DNA of 21,752 nt from IMG/VR virus record IMGVR_UViG_3300028563_000077, positions 1-21,752 of that record; one strand, given 5' to 3'. The position numbers and the translations under genes were made by a program. Source of the stretch: a virus. Positions 6,178 to 13,645 of the stretch are shown piece after piece (position 1 is the first letter of the stretch; each line of letters starts with the position of its first letter). The notes beneath the pieces were generated by a model. The model saw only the letters and a list, made by a program, of their open reading frames with translations, was not told the origin of the DNA and did no database searches.

Positions 6178-6354
6178 ATGCTCAAGACCACCAAGACCAG
6201 GAACCAGCGCCAGCCGCAGCCGCGGTTTGAGGCGACGATGCAGGAGCTCAAGCGCGATGCGGAGGCGGGGGTGGCCTATTTCTGGGGCCGCCGGCCGCAC
6301 CTGCACATGCCGGCCACGGCCTTCGACACCAATCTGCGCCGCCGCACGGCCTGA
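6178..6354 (+). CDS. Small basic protein of unknown function
   Basis: 58 residues from the ATG at 6178, directly behind the hairpin and a pyrimidine-rich leader (CCCTTCCCCTTCCA). The N-terminus is basic (KTTKTRNQRQPQPRFE), the middle is a short helix (EATMQELKRDAEAGVAYFWG) and the end is His/Arg-rich. Not recognised. The next gene starts 5 bases after its stop, so it is likely in the same small operon. Confidence 0.55.
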   Translation: MLKTTKTRNQRQPQPRFEATMQELKRDAEAGVAYFWGRRPHLHMPATAFDTNLRRRTA

Positions 6355-6359
6355 TCCCC

Positions 6360-6641
6360 ATGCTCACCCCCAAGCACTACGAGCGCAGCATCCTGGCGGC
6401 CGAGGCGGCCGACTTCCCGCACTATGCCAGCGTGCTGCGGTCGCACTACGCCCTCGATTTCCCCGAGCCCGCCGCGGCGTTTGCCGCGCAGCGCCAGCCG
6501 CCGGCGCCGCTGCCGGTGTTTCGGAATGTGACCGGGCCGGCCTTCGGCGTGGCGATGGCCGCCGCCCGGGCCCGGGGCAACCATGTGAGCCTGCAGATCC
6601 AGGCGCACCGCGCCCGGCTGCACAGCCCCCGCATCTGCTGA
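6360..6641 (+). CDS. Small protein of unknown function
   Basis: 93 residues. The N-terminal half looks like a compact helical unit (MLTPKHYERSILAAEAADF), followed by a linker rich in Pro and Ala and a basic, helical end. It lies between two other small genes of the same strand with short gaps. No family recognised; the leader before the ATG is CCTGATCCCC with no Shine-Dalgarno match. Confidence 0.55.
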   Translation: MLTPKHYERSILAAEAADFPHYASVLRSHYALDFPEPAAAFAAQRQPPAPLPVFRNVTGPAFGVAMAAARARGNHVSLQIQAHRARLHSPRIC

Positions 6642-6651
6642 ATTTTCCCCC

Positions 6652-6948
6652 ATGAAAACCACAAAACAACAGCACGTCATCGTGCGCACACACATCGCCG
6701 GCGTTTTCGCCGGTGTTCTCAAGTCACGCAAAGGCAGCGAAGCGATCGTCACCAACGCCCGGCGGCTTTGGTATTGGTCGGGCGCGGCCTCGCTGTCCCA
6801 ACTCGCCGTCGAAGGCACGAGCAACCCGTCCGGTTGCAAATTCCCGGTGGCGGTCCCCGAGGTCACGCTCCTCGGCGTGATCGAGATCCTGCCGCTGTCG
6901 GACAAAGCCAAGGCCAGCATCGACAGCGTGCCGGTCTGGAAAAGCTGA
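6652..6948 (+). CDS. DUF6948-type phage protein
   Basis: 98 residues. The pattern HVIVRTHIAGVFAGVLKSRK, then TNARRLWYWSGAASLSQLAV, then EGTSNPSGCKFPVAVPEVTL, and a closing GVIEILPLSDKA matches what I recall of the DUF6948 family: a small, strand-rich phage protein with an absolutely typical NARRLWYWxGAxSLSxLA centre. The role is unknown. It sits 6 bases before the Gly-X repeat gene; from memory such Gly-rich ORFs can neighbour this family, so the two may work together. The start has the pyrimidine leader TTTTCCCCC before the ATG, like the DUF2303 operon starts. Confidence 0.8.
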   Translation: MKTTKQQHVIVRTHIAGVFAGVLKSRKGSEAIVTNARRLWYWSGAASLSQLAVEGTSNPSGCKFPVAVPEVTLLGVIEILPLSDKAKASIDSVPVWKS

Positions 6949-6954
6949 ACAGCC

Positions 6955-7236
<282 letters not shown>

Positions 7237-7247
7237 TTTTGCCTCGG

Positions 7248-7300
7248 CCGGAAATGCCGAGTGCGCTGCGCGCCCACGGCATTTCCGGTCATCCATTTTT
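7248..7300 (+). terminator. Intrinsic terminator after the Gly-X gene
   Basis: CCGGAAATGCCG (7248-7259) and CGGCATTTCCGG (7277-7288) form a perfect 12-bp stem with a 17-base loop, followed by a T-rich stretch (ATTTTTCTTAT). It lies 12 bases past the Gly-X stop. This makes the GTG at 7261, inside the hairpin, an unlikely start for the next gene. Confidence 0.8.
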
Positions 7301-7314
7301 CTTATCCTCACATC

Positions 7315-7797
7315 TTGAAACCCACCGACTACAGAAACCTGACCTGGCGCGAGGTGCTGACGCACCTCACGGAGGACATGGTGCGCGTGCATCTGGCGTG
7401 GCAGGCCTTCGGGCCGGGGACCACGCGCGAGGTGGCGCAGCGGAGCGGGATCAGCCTGCTCACTTTGCGGCCGCGGACCACCGACCTGGGGAAGCTCGGG
7501 CTGGTGACGCTGGCCGGCGGCAAGGGCACCGAGGGCGGGATCTACGCCTACGTGCCCCGCGAGGAGGCCGAGGCGAGCGCGATCTGGCGCGAGCAGGCGG
7601 ATTTCCGGGGGAAGGAGCAAGGGGCGGAGCCGACGGCCAAGCCGGTCGGTTTTGTGACCGTGGAGCAGGCGGTGGCGTCGATGGCTCCCGAGGAGCAGGC
7701 CCAGCTCGGGGCCCGGCTGCTGGGCCGCTACGGGCACCTGCTCAAGAAGCGCGAGGCCGCGGCCGGTGCGCGCCAGCTCGACCTTTTGCCCGCATGA
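7315..7797 (+). CDS. Winged-helix (HTH) phage regulator or early protein
   Basis: 160 residues from a TTG at 7315, chosen because the frame's earlier GTG (7261) lies inside the terminator hairpin. Residues ~34-62 form a helix-turn-helix (TTREVAQRSGISLLTLRPRT then LGKLGLV) followed by a short wing-like strand (GGIYAYVP). A helical middle and a longer C-terminal helix (QAQLGARLLGRYGHLLKKRE) follow. It heads the long translationally coupled gene chain of replication and modification genes, so it may regulate that operon or act in replication initiation. Family not certain. The next gene begins in an ATGA overlap. Confidence 0.7.
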   Translation: MKPTDYRNLTWREVLTHLTEDMVRVHLAWQAFGPGTTREVAQRSGISLLTLRPRTTDLGKLGLVTLAGGKGTEGGIYAYVPREEAEASAIWREQADFRGKEQGAEPTAKPVGFVTVEQAVASMAPEEQAQLGARLLGRYGHLLKKREAAAGARQLDLLPA

Positions 7798-7964
7798 CTG
7801 CGTTTCCACTTTTAGAATCTCTCGGGATGATCACCCGGGCCCAAGCACCCGACAACCGCGGGCGCTGGGTACGTTCGCGGGCCCACAATCGTCGCCACCA
7901 GTCCGCCACAATCAAGGGCCACCGGCGCTACGTGGTATATCCATCGCAGTTGAAAACTGCCTGA
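7794..7964 (+). CDS. Small basic protein of unknown function
   Basis: 56 residues from the ATG in an ATGA overlap with the HTH gene. Rich in Arg and His; the sequence LLESLGMITRAQAPDNRGRW followed by basic residues looks like a compact DNA- or RNA-binding unit, perhaps a truncated HTH. The stop is 3 bases before the DUF5131 gene. Not recognised. Confidence 0.5.
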   Translation: MTAFPLLESLGMITRAQAPDNRGRWVRSRAHNRRHQSATIKGHRRYVVYPSQLKTA

Positions 7965-7967
7965 ACC

Positions 7968-8936
7968 ATGGCCGACACCACTAAAATCCAATGGGCCGAT
8001 GCCACGCTCAACCCGTGGGGCGGCTGCACCAAGGTCTCGTCCGGCTGCGCCAAATGCTACGCTGAGCACGCCACGCCCGTTCGCGCCATGGGCATCGGCT
8101 GGGGCAAGGGTGTGCCCCGGCATCGCTTCACCGGTTTCGAGGTCAACGCCCTGCGCCTCGACCGCAAGGCCGCCAAGATCGGCCGGCCCCTGCGCGTGTT
8201 CCCCTCCCTGTGCGACTGGCTCGATGCCGAGGTCCACGCCGAGTGGCTGGCCGGCTTTCTCGACGTGGTGCTGCGCACTCCGCACCTGACGTGGATCCTG
8301 CTCACCAAGCGCCCGGAGTTGTGGCGGGAGCGCCTTGCTGAGGCTTGCGCCTTTGCGGGCGCTTTCCGCGAGGATGAGAAGTGGGCGGCAGTGGGCGCCT
8401 GGTGTGACCGTTGGCTGCAGGGCGAGGCCCCGGCCAACGTCTGGTTTGTTTTCAGCGCCGAGGATCAACGCACCTTTGACCTCCGCGTGCCAGCCGCGCT
8501 GGCCGTGCCGGCCGTCATCCGTGGCGTCAGCCTCGAGCCCTTGCTCGGCGAAATCGACGTGCGCGACTGGCTCGGCGCGGTGCTGCCCTCCATCCACGGG
8601 CAAAGCAATTTCCCGATCGATGGCCTCCAATGGGTCATCACCGGCGGCGAGAGCGCCGCGCCTGGCGACACGCCGCGGCGGTGCGAGGTGTTCTGGATTT
8701 GGGCGATCGTGGCGGCCTGCGCCCGGGCTGGCGTGGCGTGCTTCGTCAAACAGCTCGGCGGCTTCTGCACCACGGGCAACGCCAACGCCCACGACTGGCC
8801 CGATGAGACGGTGTTCACTGAGGGAGGCACTGCCTTTGCCGAGGCCCGCGTGCGTCTGAGTCATCCCAAGGGCGGTGACCCGGTGGAATGGCCGCCGGAG
8901 CTGCACGTGCGCCAGTGGCCGGAGGTGAAGCCATGA
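7968..8936 (+). CDS. DUF5131 family protein (phage Gp37/Gp68)
   Basis: 322 residues. The opening MADTTKIQWADATLNPWGGC and C20/C27/C30 (GGCTKVSSGCAKCYAE) are the signature of the DUF5131 family found in mycobacteriophages (Gp37/Gp68) and many prophages. The three cysteines resemble a radical-SAM-type iron-sulfur cluster site, but the spacing is not the classic CxxxCxxC, so that function is a hypothesis. LTWILLTKRPE, VVLRTPHL and VSLEPLLGEI follow in the usual order of the family, and ITGGESAAPGD (the family's GGE(S/T) box) and a C-terminal FVKQLGG are also seen. It sits among replication and methyltransferase genes, which suggests a role in DNA modification. Overlaps the next gene by ATGA. Confidence 0.9.
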   Translation: MADTTKIQWADATLNPWGGCTKVSSGCAKCYAEHATPVRAMGIGWGKGVPRHRFTGFEVNALRLDRKAAKIGRPLRVFPSLCDWLDAEVHAEWLAGFLDVVLRTPHLTWILLTKRPELWRERLAEACAFAGAFREDEKWAAVGAWCDRWLQGEAPANVWFVFSAEDQRTFDLRVPAALAVPAVIRGVSLEPLLGEIDVRDWLGAVLPSIHGQSNFPIDGLQWVITGGESAAPGDTPRRCEVFWIWAIVAACARAGVACFVKQLGGFCTTGNANAHDWPDETVFTEGGTAFAEARVRLSHPKGGDPVEWPPELHVRQWPEVKP

Positions 8937-9070
8937 GCCGCGGCATTCACACCCATCCTTACAAACGCGGTTTTTGCCTTGGGATCGAGCGCGAGGGCTG
9001 GCTGCGGCTCTACGTGTTGCTGTGGAAATGGGAGGCATGGGTGCACATCCACCCGCGCACCGGCCCATGA
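8933..9070 (+). CDS. Small protein of unknown function
   Basis: 45 residues from the ATG at 8933, in an ATGA overlap with DUF5131. A good ribosome binding site GGAGGTG lies 6 bases upstream, supporting the start. The sequence is rich in Trp, Tyr and His (GWLRLYVLLWKWEAWVHIHP), possibly a small beta hairpin protein. The stop overlaps the next gene's ATG. Not recognised; such tiny genes are common inside phage replication operons. Confidence 0.55.
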   Translation: MSRGIHTHPYKRGFCLGIEREGWLRLYVLLWKWEAWVHIHPRTGP

Positions 9071-9879
9071 TCCTACCCGACCGCATGTTCTCGGCGGAGT
9101 GGATCCACGACCGCCGCCTGCGCCGGCTGCCGCCCCAGGTGCAGCTGCTGCTTATTTTTGTCCGCCCGCTCTGCGATCGCAACGGGCGTTTCGAGTTCAA
9201 CCCCGCGCTCATTCACATGGCGCTCTACGCATCCGCAGATTGCGGCAACGTGTCGGTTCGGGACGTGGAAGCCTGGCTGGAGATCCTCCGGTCAGGCGGT
9301 TACGTCAAGTCCTACACCGGGGCCGATGGCCGGAGGGTAGGCGAAGTGGCGAAGGAGTATTGGCGGCAGAAGTTGACATTTGGCAAGCAGGTCTACGAGC
9401 CCGAGTCGGACCAGCCCGAACTGGTGCTGCCCGACGCAGACCCACCGCAGCGCCGGATGAGAAGTGATATGAAGGGAGGGGGACACCGCCCGCCCCCAAT
9501 GCCTGCGGCCTTGCCGGACGCTGCCGCGCTGCGCGGACATGCCTTGCCGGCCGAGGATGATGCCGCGTGGATGGCCCGCCTGGCGCGCGAATGGCCCGGC
9601 GTCGACATCGCGGCCCAGCTCGAGAAGGCGCACCGTAAACGGCGCGGCGACGTGGAGCGCGGCTGGTTTGAGGCGGTGTGGCTGCCCGGCGTGACCCCGC
9701 GGGCGCCGCGGCCGGCGGAGAGCCGAGGACAGAGGACGGAAGTCAGAGGGCAGACCATCGACCCTATGGCGGCCGAGGCGGCGCTGGCGGAGCGGCGGGC
9801 CCATTTTGCGGCGATGGCCGAGCCCACGCCGGGCACGCTCGACCATACCCTCTGGGAGGAGGCGAGGAAAACGGCATGA
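9067..9879 (+). CDS. Phage replication initiator/organiser-like protein
   Basis: 270 residues. The N-terminal ~100 residues (MFSAEWIHDRRLRRLPPQVQ, LLLIFVRPLCDRNGRFEF, VEAWLEILRSGGYVKSY) look like a winged-helix domain of phage replisome-organiser proteins, which bind the origin and hand over the helicase. The middle is disordered; a C-terminal part (AAQLEKAHRKRRGDVERGWF then a second helix) is like the helicase-loader contact region. A low-complexity segment around residues 218-230 (SRGQRTEVRGQ) comes from a purine-only DNA tract and was probably inserted. It is in ATGA overlap with its neighbours. No origin was recognised in the gene. Confidence 0.65.
   Translation: MILPDRMFSAEWIHDRRLRRLPPQVQLLLIFVRPLCDRNGRFEFNPALIHMALYASADCGNVSVRDVEAWLEILRSGGYVKSYTGADGRRVGEVAKEYWRQKLTFGKQVYEPESDQPELVLPDADPPQRRMRSDMKGGGHRPPPMPAALPDAAALRGHALPAEDDAAWMARLAREWPGVDIAAQLEKAHRKRRGDVERGWFEAVWLPGVTPRAPRPAESRGQRTEVRGQTIDPMAAEAALAERRAHFAAMAEPTPGTLDHTLWEEARKTA
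9718..9754 (+). repeat. Purine-rich low-complexity tract inside the replication gene
   Basis: An almost purine-only stretch built of GAGGAC and GGAAGTCAGAGG-like units, translated as SRGQRTEVRGQ. It resembles the tracts at 11010-11036, 13651-13684 and 14992-15020 in composition though not in exact sequence, suggesting repeated insertion of a mobile-like simple repeat in coding regions. Confidence 0.55.
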
Positions 9880-10997
9880 AACCATTCCCTTTCGCTGATC
9901 TGTTTTGCGGGGCCGGCGGCACATCCACCGGCGCCAGCGAGGCCATAGAATCGCTCGGCTACCGCCCGGTGCTCACGGCGGTGAACCATTGGCCCGTGGC
10001 CGTGGCCACGCACGAGAAGAACCATCCCGGCGCCCGTCACCTCTGCGCCAGCCTGGACGCGCTGAACCCCCGCGAGCTATTCAAGCCCCGCGAGCTCAGG
10101 CTGCTTTTGGCCAGCCCCGAGTGCACGAATCACTCCCGGGCCCGGCGCGGCCGGCACATCAACGAACAATCGCGGGCCACGGCCTGGTGCGTGATCCGCT
10201 GGGCCGATGCCCTGCGCCCCGACACCGGTTTGGTGGAGAACGTGCCGGAGTTCCGCAACTGGCCATCCTTCCCCGCATGGATTGCCACGCTTGAATCCTT
10301 GGGCTACCGGGTGGAACACCGCATCCTGGTGGCTGCCGATTACGGCGACCCGACCACCCGCCGCCGCCTTTTTATCCAGTATCAGCACGGCCGGCGCCGG
10401 ATCGTATGGCCGGAGCCGACGCATGCGAAAAACAGCGATTTTTTCGGGGCCCGGCTCCCATGGGTGCCGGCCAGAGCCATCATCGACTTTTCCCTGCCGG
10501 CGCAGAAAGTGAGCGAAAGGAAGCGCCCCCTCGCTCCGCGCACCATCGAACGGATCCGCGAGGGACTGCAGAAGTTCGGCGGGGCCGAGTTCCTGATCTG
10601 CATGGAGCACGGCGGCCGGGTGGTTTCAGCCAGCGAGCCATTTCCCACCGTCACCACGGCCAAAGGTGGGGCAATGGCCATCTGCCAGCCATTCCTGATC
10701 AAATACTACGGCACCGCCGGTGCCCGCAGCATCGGCCAGCCATTCGACGCCATCACATGCCGGGATCGGTATGCCCTGGTGATCCCCGAGGCTGGCGACG
10801 TGCGGATGCGGATGATCGCGGCGAAGGAATATGCCGCGGCGCAGGGTTTCCAGCCCGGCTACCAATTCACCGGCACGGGCAGCGAGATCACCAAGCAGAT
10901 TGGCAACGCCGTGCCACGGCGGCTGGCCCGGGCCCTCGTGGCCGCGGCCGTCGGCCAGCAGAGCGACGTGACGCGTCACATGGAGGTGGCAGCGTGA
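9876..10997 (+). CDS. C5-cytosine DNA methyltransferase
   Basis: 373 residues. Motif I, FADLFCGAGGTSTG (residues 6-19), binds S-adenosylmethionine; the catalytic cysteine is C83 in ASPECTNHS, where the usual PC is replaced by PEC as in many phage C5-methyltransferases. Motif VI is ENVPEF (121-126) and motif VIII is TTRRRLF. Motif X appears near the end as KQIGNAVPRRLARAL. The recognition region is between motifs VIII and IX. No restriction endonuclease is adjacent, so it is likely an orphan enzyme protecting phage DNA from host restriction. It overlaps both neighbours (ATGA, GTGA), in one operon with a second methyltransferase. Confidence 0.93.
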   Translation: MKPFPFADLFCGAGGTSTGASEAIESLGYRPVLTAVNHWPVAVATHEKNHPGARHLCASLDALNPRELFKPRELRLLLASPECTNHSRARRGRHINEQSRATAWCVIRWADALRPDTGLVENVPEFRNWPSFPAWIATLESLGYRVEHRILVAADYGDPTTRRRLFIQYQHGRRRIVWPEPTHAKNSDFFGARLPWVPARAIIDFSLPAQKVSERKRPLAPRTIERIREGLQKFGGAEFLICMEHGGRVVSASEPFPTVTTAKGGAMAICQPFLIKYYGTAGARSIGQPFDAITCRDRYALVIPEAGDVRMRMIAAKEYAAAQGFQPGYQFTGTGSEITKQIGNAVPRRLARALVAAAVGQQSDVTRHMEVAA

Positions 10998-12247
10998 GCA
11001 CGATCAGCACAGAGCAAGGAACGGAGAGCAGGGAGCCCATCAAGGCACCGTTTCCGTGGTTTGGTGGAAAGTCGCGGGCGGCGGAGCTTATCTGGTCGCG
11101 GCTGGGGAACGTGCCGAACTACGCCGAACCGTTCGCCGGCTCGCTCGCCGTGTTATTGCGTCGGCCTCATGCACCAGGTAACGAAATTGTCAACGATCTC
11201 GACTGCTATGTGGCCAATGCCTGGCGGGCGATGAAACACGCGCCGGCGGACGTAGCCGCGCATTGCGACTGGCCGGTGAACGAGGCCGACCTACACGCCC
11301 GCCACCGCTGGCTGCATGGCCGGCTGGAGTTTCGCGCCCGGATGGAGGCCGACCCGGAGTTCTATGACGTGCGGATCGCGGCCTGGTGGATCTGGGGCAT
11401 ATCATGCTGGATCGGTGATGCGTTTTGCCGCCCATCGCGGCAAGGTGCGGTGCCAAATATCGCGGGTGAAAAGGGCGTGGCCCGGAAAGTGCCGCACCTG
11501 ACCGGCGGGAAGGGCGTGGCCCGGAAAGTGCCGGCCACACCCGCCGCCATGAGCCCCGATGCGCGAAGCGGCACTCCCCACGGCGAAGCCGTGGTGTCGC
11601 CCAGCGGGGCCGCGATAGCGGAACCGCTGGAGGAAGCGCGGGCAGGTCGTGGCCCGGGTGAATCGTTGACCACATGCGTGGCAAGTGCCGCACCTGACCG
11701 GCGGGAAGGGCGTGGCCCGGAAAGTGCCGCCGGCACCATTCCAAAGCAATTGCCTGACGTCATCGGCACCTATGGCGCGCTCACCCATCGCGGACAACCC
11801 GGCGGAAAAGGCACATGCGGAAAACAGGGCGAAGCGCTCGCGGCGTGGTTTGATGCGCTGAGCAACCGGCTGCGTTTCACCAAGGTGTGCTGCGGCGACT
11901 GGTCGCGCGTGCTCACCAAGGCCGCGACCTTCGGCCAGGGATTGACTGGCGTGCTGCTGGATCCGCCTTACGATGCCGGCGACAGCCACGATGACGTCTA
12001 TGGCGACATGAGCCGAGGTGTGAGCGCCAAGGTGAGTAAGTGGGCGATTGAAAACGGGAAAAATCCGCTCCTCCGCATCGCACTCTGCGGCTATGAGGGC
12101 GAGCACGAGATGCCGCCGGACTGGGAGTGCGTGGCATGGAAGGCTGCCGGCGGATACGGCAATAGAAATGCGGAAAACCAAAATGCCCGCCGCGAGCGCA
12201 TCTGGTTCAGCCCCGCCTGCCTAAAACCTCAACCGGAGCTATTTTGA
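10994..12247 (+). CDS. Dam-type N6-adenine DNA methyltransferase with internal insert
   Basis: 417 residues from a GTG in a GTGA overlap, with a good ribosome binding site (GGAGG, 10982-10986). The S-adenosylmethionine motif PFPWFGGK (19-26) with YAEPFAGSLAVLL (43-55) and IVNDLD (65-70), plus DPPY at 323-326, are the hallmarks of the Dam class, usually ~270 residues. The extra length is mainly an insert at about residues 155-260 made of repeats (GVARKVP twice, basic Pro/Ser-rich text) flanked by normal sequence. The catalytic parts on both sides look intact, so the enzyme may still work with a large loop. The first 12 residues come from a purine-rich tract. Together with the C5 enzyme it would modify phage DNA in two ways. 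Confidence 0.9.
   Translation: MSTISTEQGTESREPIKAPFPWFGGKSRAAELIWSRLGNVPNYAEPFAGSLAVLLRRPHAPGNEIVNDLDCYVANAWRAMKHAPADVAAHCDWPVNEADLHARHRWLHGRLEFRARMEADPEFYDVRIAAWWIWGISCWIGDAFCRPSRQGAVPNIAGEKGVARKVPHLTGGKGVARKVPATPAAMSPDARSGTPHGEAVVSPSGAAIAEPLEEARAGRGPGESLTTCVASAAPDRREGRGPESAAGTIPKQLPDVIGTYGALTHRGQPGGKGTCGKQGEALAAWFDALSNRLRFTKVCCGDWSRVLTKAATFGQGLTGVLLDPPYDAGDSHDDVYGDMSRGVSAKVSKWAIENGKNPLLRIALCGYEGEHEMPPDWECVAWKAAGGYGNRNAENQNARRERIWFSPACLKPQPELF
11010..11036 (+). repeat. Purine-rich low-complexity tract at the Dam start
   Basis: AGAGCAAGGAACGGAGAGCA then GGGAGC, almost purine-only, encodes TEQGTESREP near the N-terminus. It is one of four similar tracts in the prophage genes and is absent from the core Dam fold. 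Confidence 0.5.
11487..11533 (+). repeat. 47-bp direct repeat, copy 1
   Basis: A perfect copy of the sequence at 11683-11729, 196 bases away. Inside it lies a 22-base unit starting GGGCGTGGCCCGG, which also occurs at 11473-11494, so there are three copies of that unit (11473, 11512, 11708). Copy 1 is read as KVPHLTGGKGVARKVP. Confidence 0.85.
11683..11729 (+). repeat. 47-bp direct repeat, copy 2
   Basis: Identical to 11487-11533. The 196-base distance is not a multiple of three, so this copy is read in another frame (SAAPDRREGRGPESA). The Dam gene stays open through both, which points to selection for an open frame or a recent insertion. Confidence 0.85.
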
Positions 12248-12771
12248 TGACCTTCACCCCACAGCGACCGTGCAAAAGCCCTGGGTGCGGTGCGCTCGTG
12301 CCGATGAATGAGCCGCCCTACTGCTCGGCCCACCGGCGGCTGACGGCGCAGACGGTGGCCGCGGCGGACCGCTGGCGGGGATCGGCCGCGGAGCGGGGCT
12401 ATGGCTGGCAATGGCAGCAGGCGCGGCTGGGCTTTCTGGAAAAGTGGCCGGTGTGCCCCGGCATGCTGACGCCGACGGCATGCTGGTCGCGCGACCAGGC
12501 CATGGTGTTCCACGACCTGCGGGAACGCCAGCAGGCGCAGGGTCTGGTGGTGCGATACCACCCGACGCTGCTGGAATGGCTGGCAAAGAACCCCATCTAC
12601 GACCTGATGCGCGTGGCGACCTGCGCGGCCACCGTGGTCGACCACATCGTGCCCCACAAGGGCGATCCGGACCTGTTCTGGGGCGAGTGGAACTGGCAGC
12701 CGCTCAGCAAGACCTACCACGACCGGAAGACCGGCGCGGAGGAGAGGATGGCCGGAGCAATACGCGAATGA
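12247..12771 (+). CDS. HNH endonuclease (packaging-associated)
   Basis: 174 residues from the ATG in a TGATG overlap with Dam. An N-terminal zinc site C9-x4-C14-x11-C26-x2-H29 is followed by the nuclease core: VVDHIVPHKGD (H133), NWQPLSKTYHDRKTGAEE (N149, H158), the His-Asn-His pattern. The stretch between C70 and C126 is longer than in compact HNH proteins and has extra Trp, Arg and Cys. HNH enzymes encoded just before the terminase genes are needed for DNA packaging in HK97-like phages, so this fits the role; the position one gene before the terminase pair is the expected one. Confidence 0.88.
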   Translation: MTFTPQRPCKSPGCGALVPMNEPPYCSAHRRLTAQTVAAADRWRGSAAERGYGWQWQQARLGFLEKWPVCPGMLTPTACWSRDQAMVFHDLRERQQAQGLVVRYHPTLLEWLAKNPIYDLMRVATCAATVVDHIVPHKGDPDLFWGEWNWQPLSKTYHDRKTGAEERMAGAIRE

Positions 12772-13127
12772 CGCACTCTCTTCAACTTCGACTCGCCCGG
12801 CTGCAGAACGACATGGCAGCCGCCCGGCGGCTGCTGCGACGGGTGCGGCGGCTCTATATCCGCGCCGTCTATCTCGCGGTGATGACCGATCCGACCAACG
12901 GCAGCATCGAGCGCGCCGCCCAGCGGATGCTGGACGTCGGCATGTATGCGTCACTTCAAGGCATGAAGAACGTGCGCTACACGATCCTGCGCCGCTGTTG
13001 GACATTGAACACGGGCAAATCATTTTGGCGCCCGGGTGAGTACGACGGCTGGCACTGCTGGTATCAGCGCCAGGGCTTCATCGGCGGGGAATGGCTGCGG
13101 CCTGAGCAGGAGGCAAAGTCATCATGA
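12768..13127 (+). CDS. Unknown protein between HNH and terminase
   Basis: 119 residues in ATGA overlap with both neighbours. The N-terminal ~55 residues are a basic amphipathic helix (LQLRLARLQNDMAAARRLLR), the C-terminal part is Trp/Tyr-rich (WTLNTGKSFWRPGEYDGWHC then WYQRQGF). It could be a small DNA-binding accessory of packaging, but I recognise no family. Confidence 0.65.
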   Translation: MTHSLQLRLARLQNDMAAARRLLRRVRRLYIRAVYLAVMTDPTNGSIERAAQRMLDVGMYASLQGMKNVRYTILRRCWTLNTGKSFWRPGEYDGWHCWYQRQGFIGGEWLRPEQEAKSS

Positions 13128-13645
13128 GCCGGGGACGCATAGCCAAGCCGACATCGCTGAAACTTTTGCAGGGTAATGCCGGCAAAAGGAAGGACGATGG
13201 CCGGCGGGAGCCGGCCATGCCGGACGGGTCGCCGGAGCCGCCGGGGCACCTGAGCACCGGTGCCCGGCAGGAATGGTTCCGCCTGCTGAAATGGCTGATG
13301 CAGGTGCACGGCCTGCTCTCGCCCACGGATCACGCGGCCATCGGCATTTATTGCTCGTATTACGACCAGTGGCAGCAGGCGGAGGCCGACATCCCGGTTT
13401 TGAAAAAGAAGCTGGCCACGGCGCGGGGGAAGCAGCGCGGCCAGGTGCTGGCATTGCTCAACACCGCCATGGGCGAGCGCAACAAGGCGCGGAAGGAGAT
13501 GCGGCCTTACTTGAGCGAGCTGGGCATCACGCCGGCGGCGCGGTCACGGATCCGGGTCGAAAACGGGCAGCTGGGCCTGCCGGGCTTGGGCGATGGCAAA
13601 ACCGAAAGCCCGCTCGAGCGGGCCGAGCGGCTGGCGGGGGCGTGA
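13124..13645 (+). CDS. terS: Terminase small subunit (P27 family)
   Basis: 173 residues. Opening MSRGRIAKPTSLKLLQGNAG, with basic residues and GNAGK, is typical of P27-type small terminases, which recognise the packaging site and stimulate the large subunit. A helical core (LSTGARQEWFRLLKWLMQ, ADHAAIGIYCSYYDQWQQAE-like helices) follows, then a long helix and a C-terminal tail with ARSRIRV and GLPGLGDGKTE. It begins in an ATGA overlap with an AGGAGG upstream and ends in a TGATG overlap with the large subunit. Confidence 0.9.
   Translation: MSRGRIAKPTSLKLLQGNAGKRKDDGRREPAMPDGSPEPPGHLSTGARQEWFRLLKWLMQVHGLLSPTDHAAIGIYCSYYDQWQQAEADIPVLKKKLATARGKQRGQVLALLNTAMGERNKARKEMRPYLSELGITPAARSRIRVENGQLGLPGLGDGKTESPLERAERLAGA

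Noticed and set aside
7812-9212. 466-residue minus-strand frame opposite DUF5131
   Set aside because: The plus strand carries a recognisable family with motifs in order; the minus frame is a high-GC shadow.
10406-10993. Upstream part of the Dam reading frame
   Set aside because: It lies inside the C5-methyltransferase in another frame; the Dam protein begins at the GTG at 10994.
11473-11729. CRISPR-like array from the repeats in the Dam gene
   Set aside because: Only two full copies and unequal spacing; inside an open frame, with no leader or cas genes.
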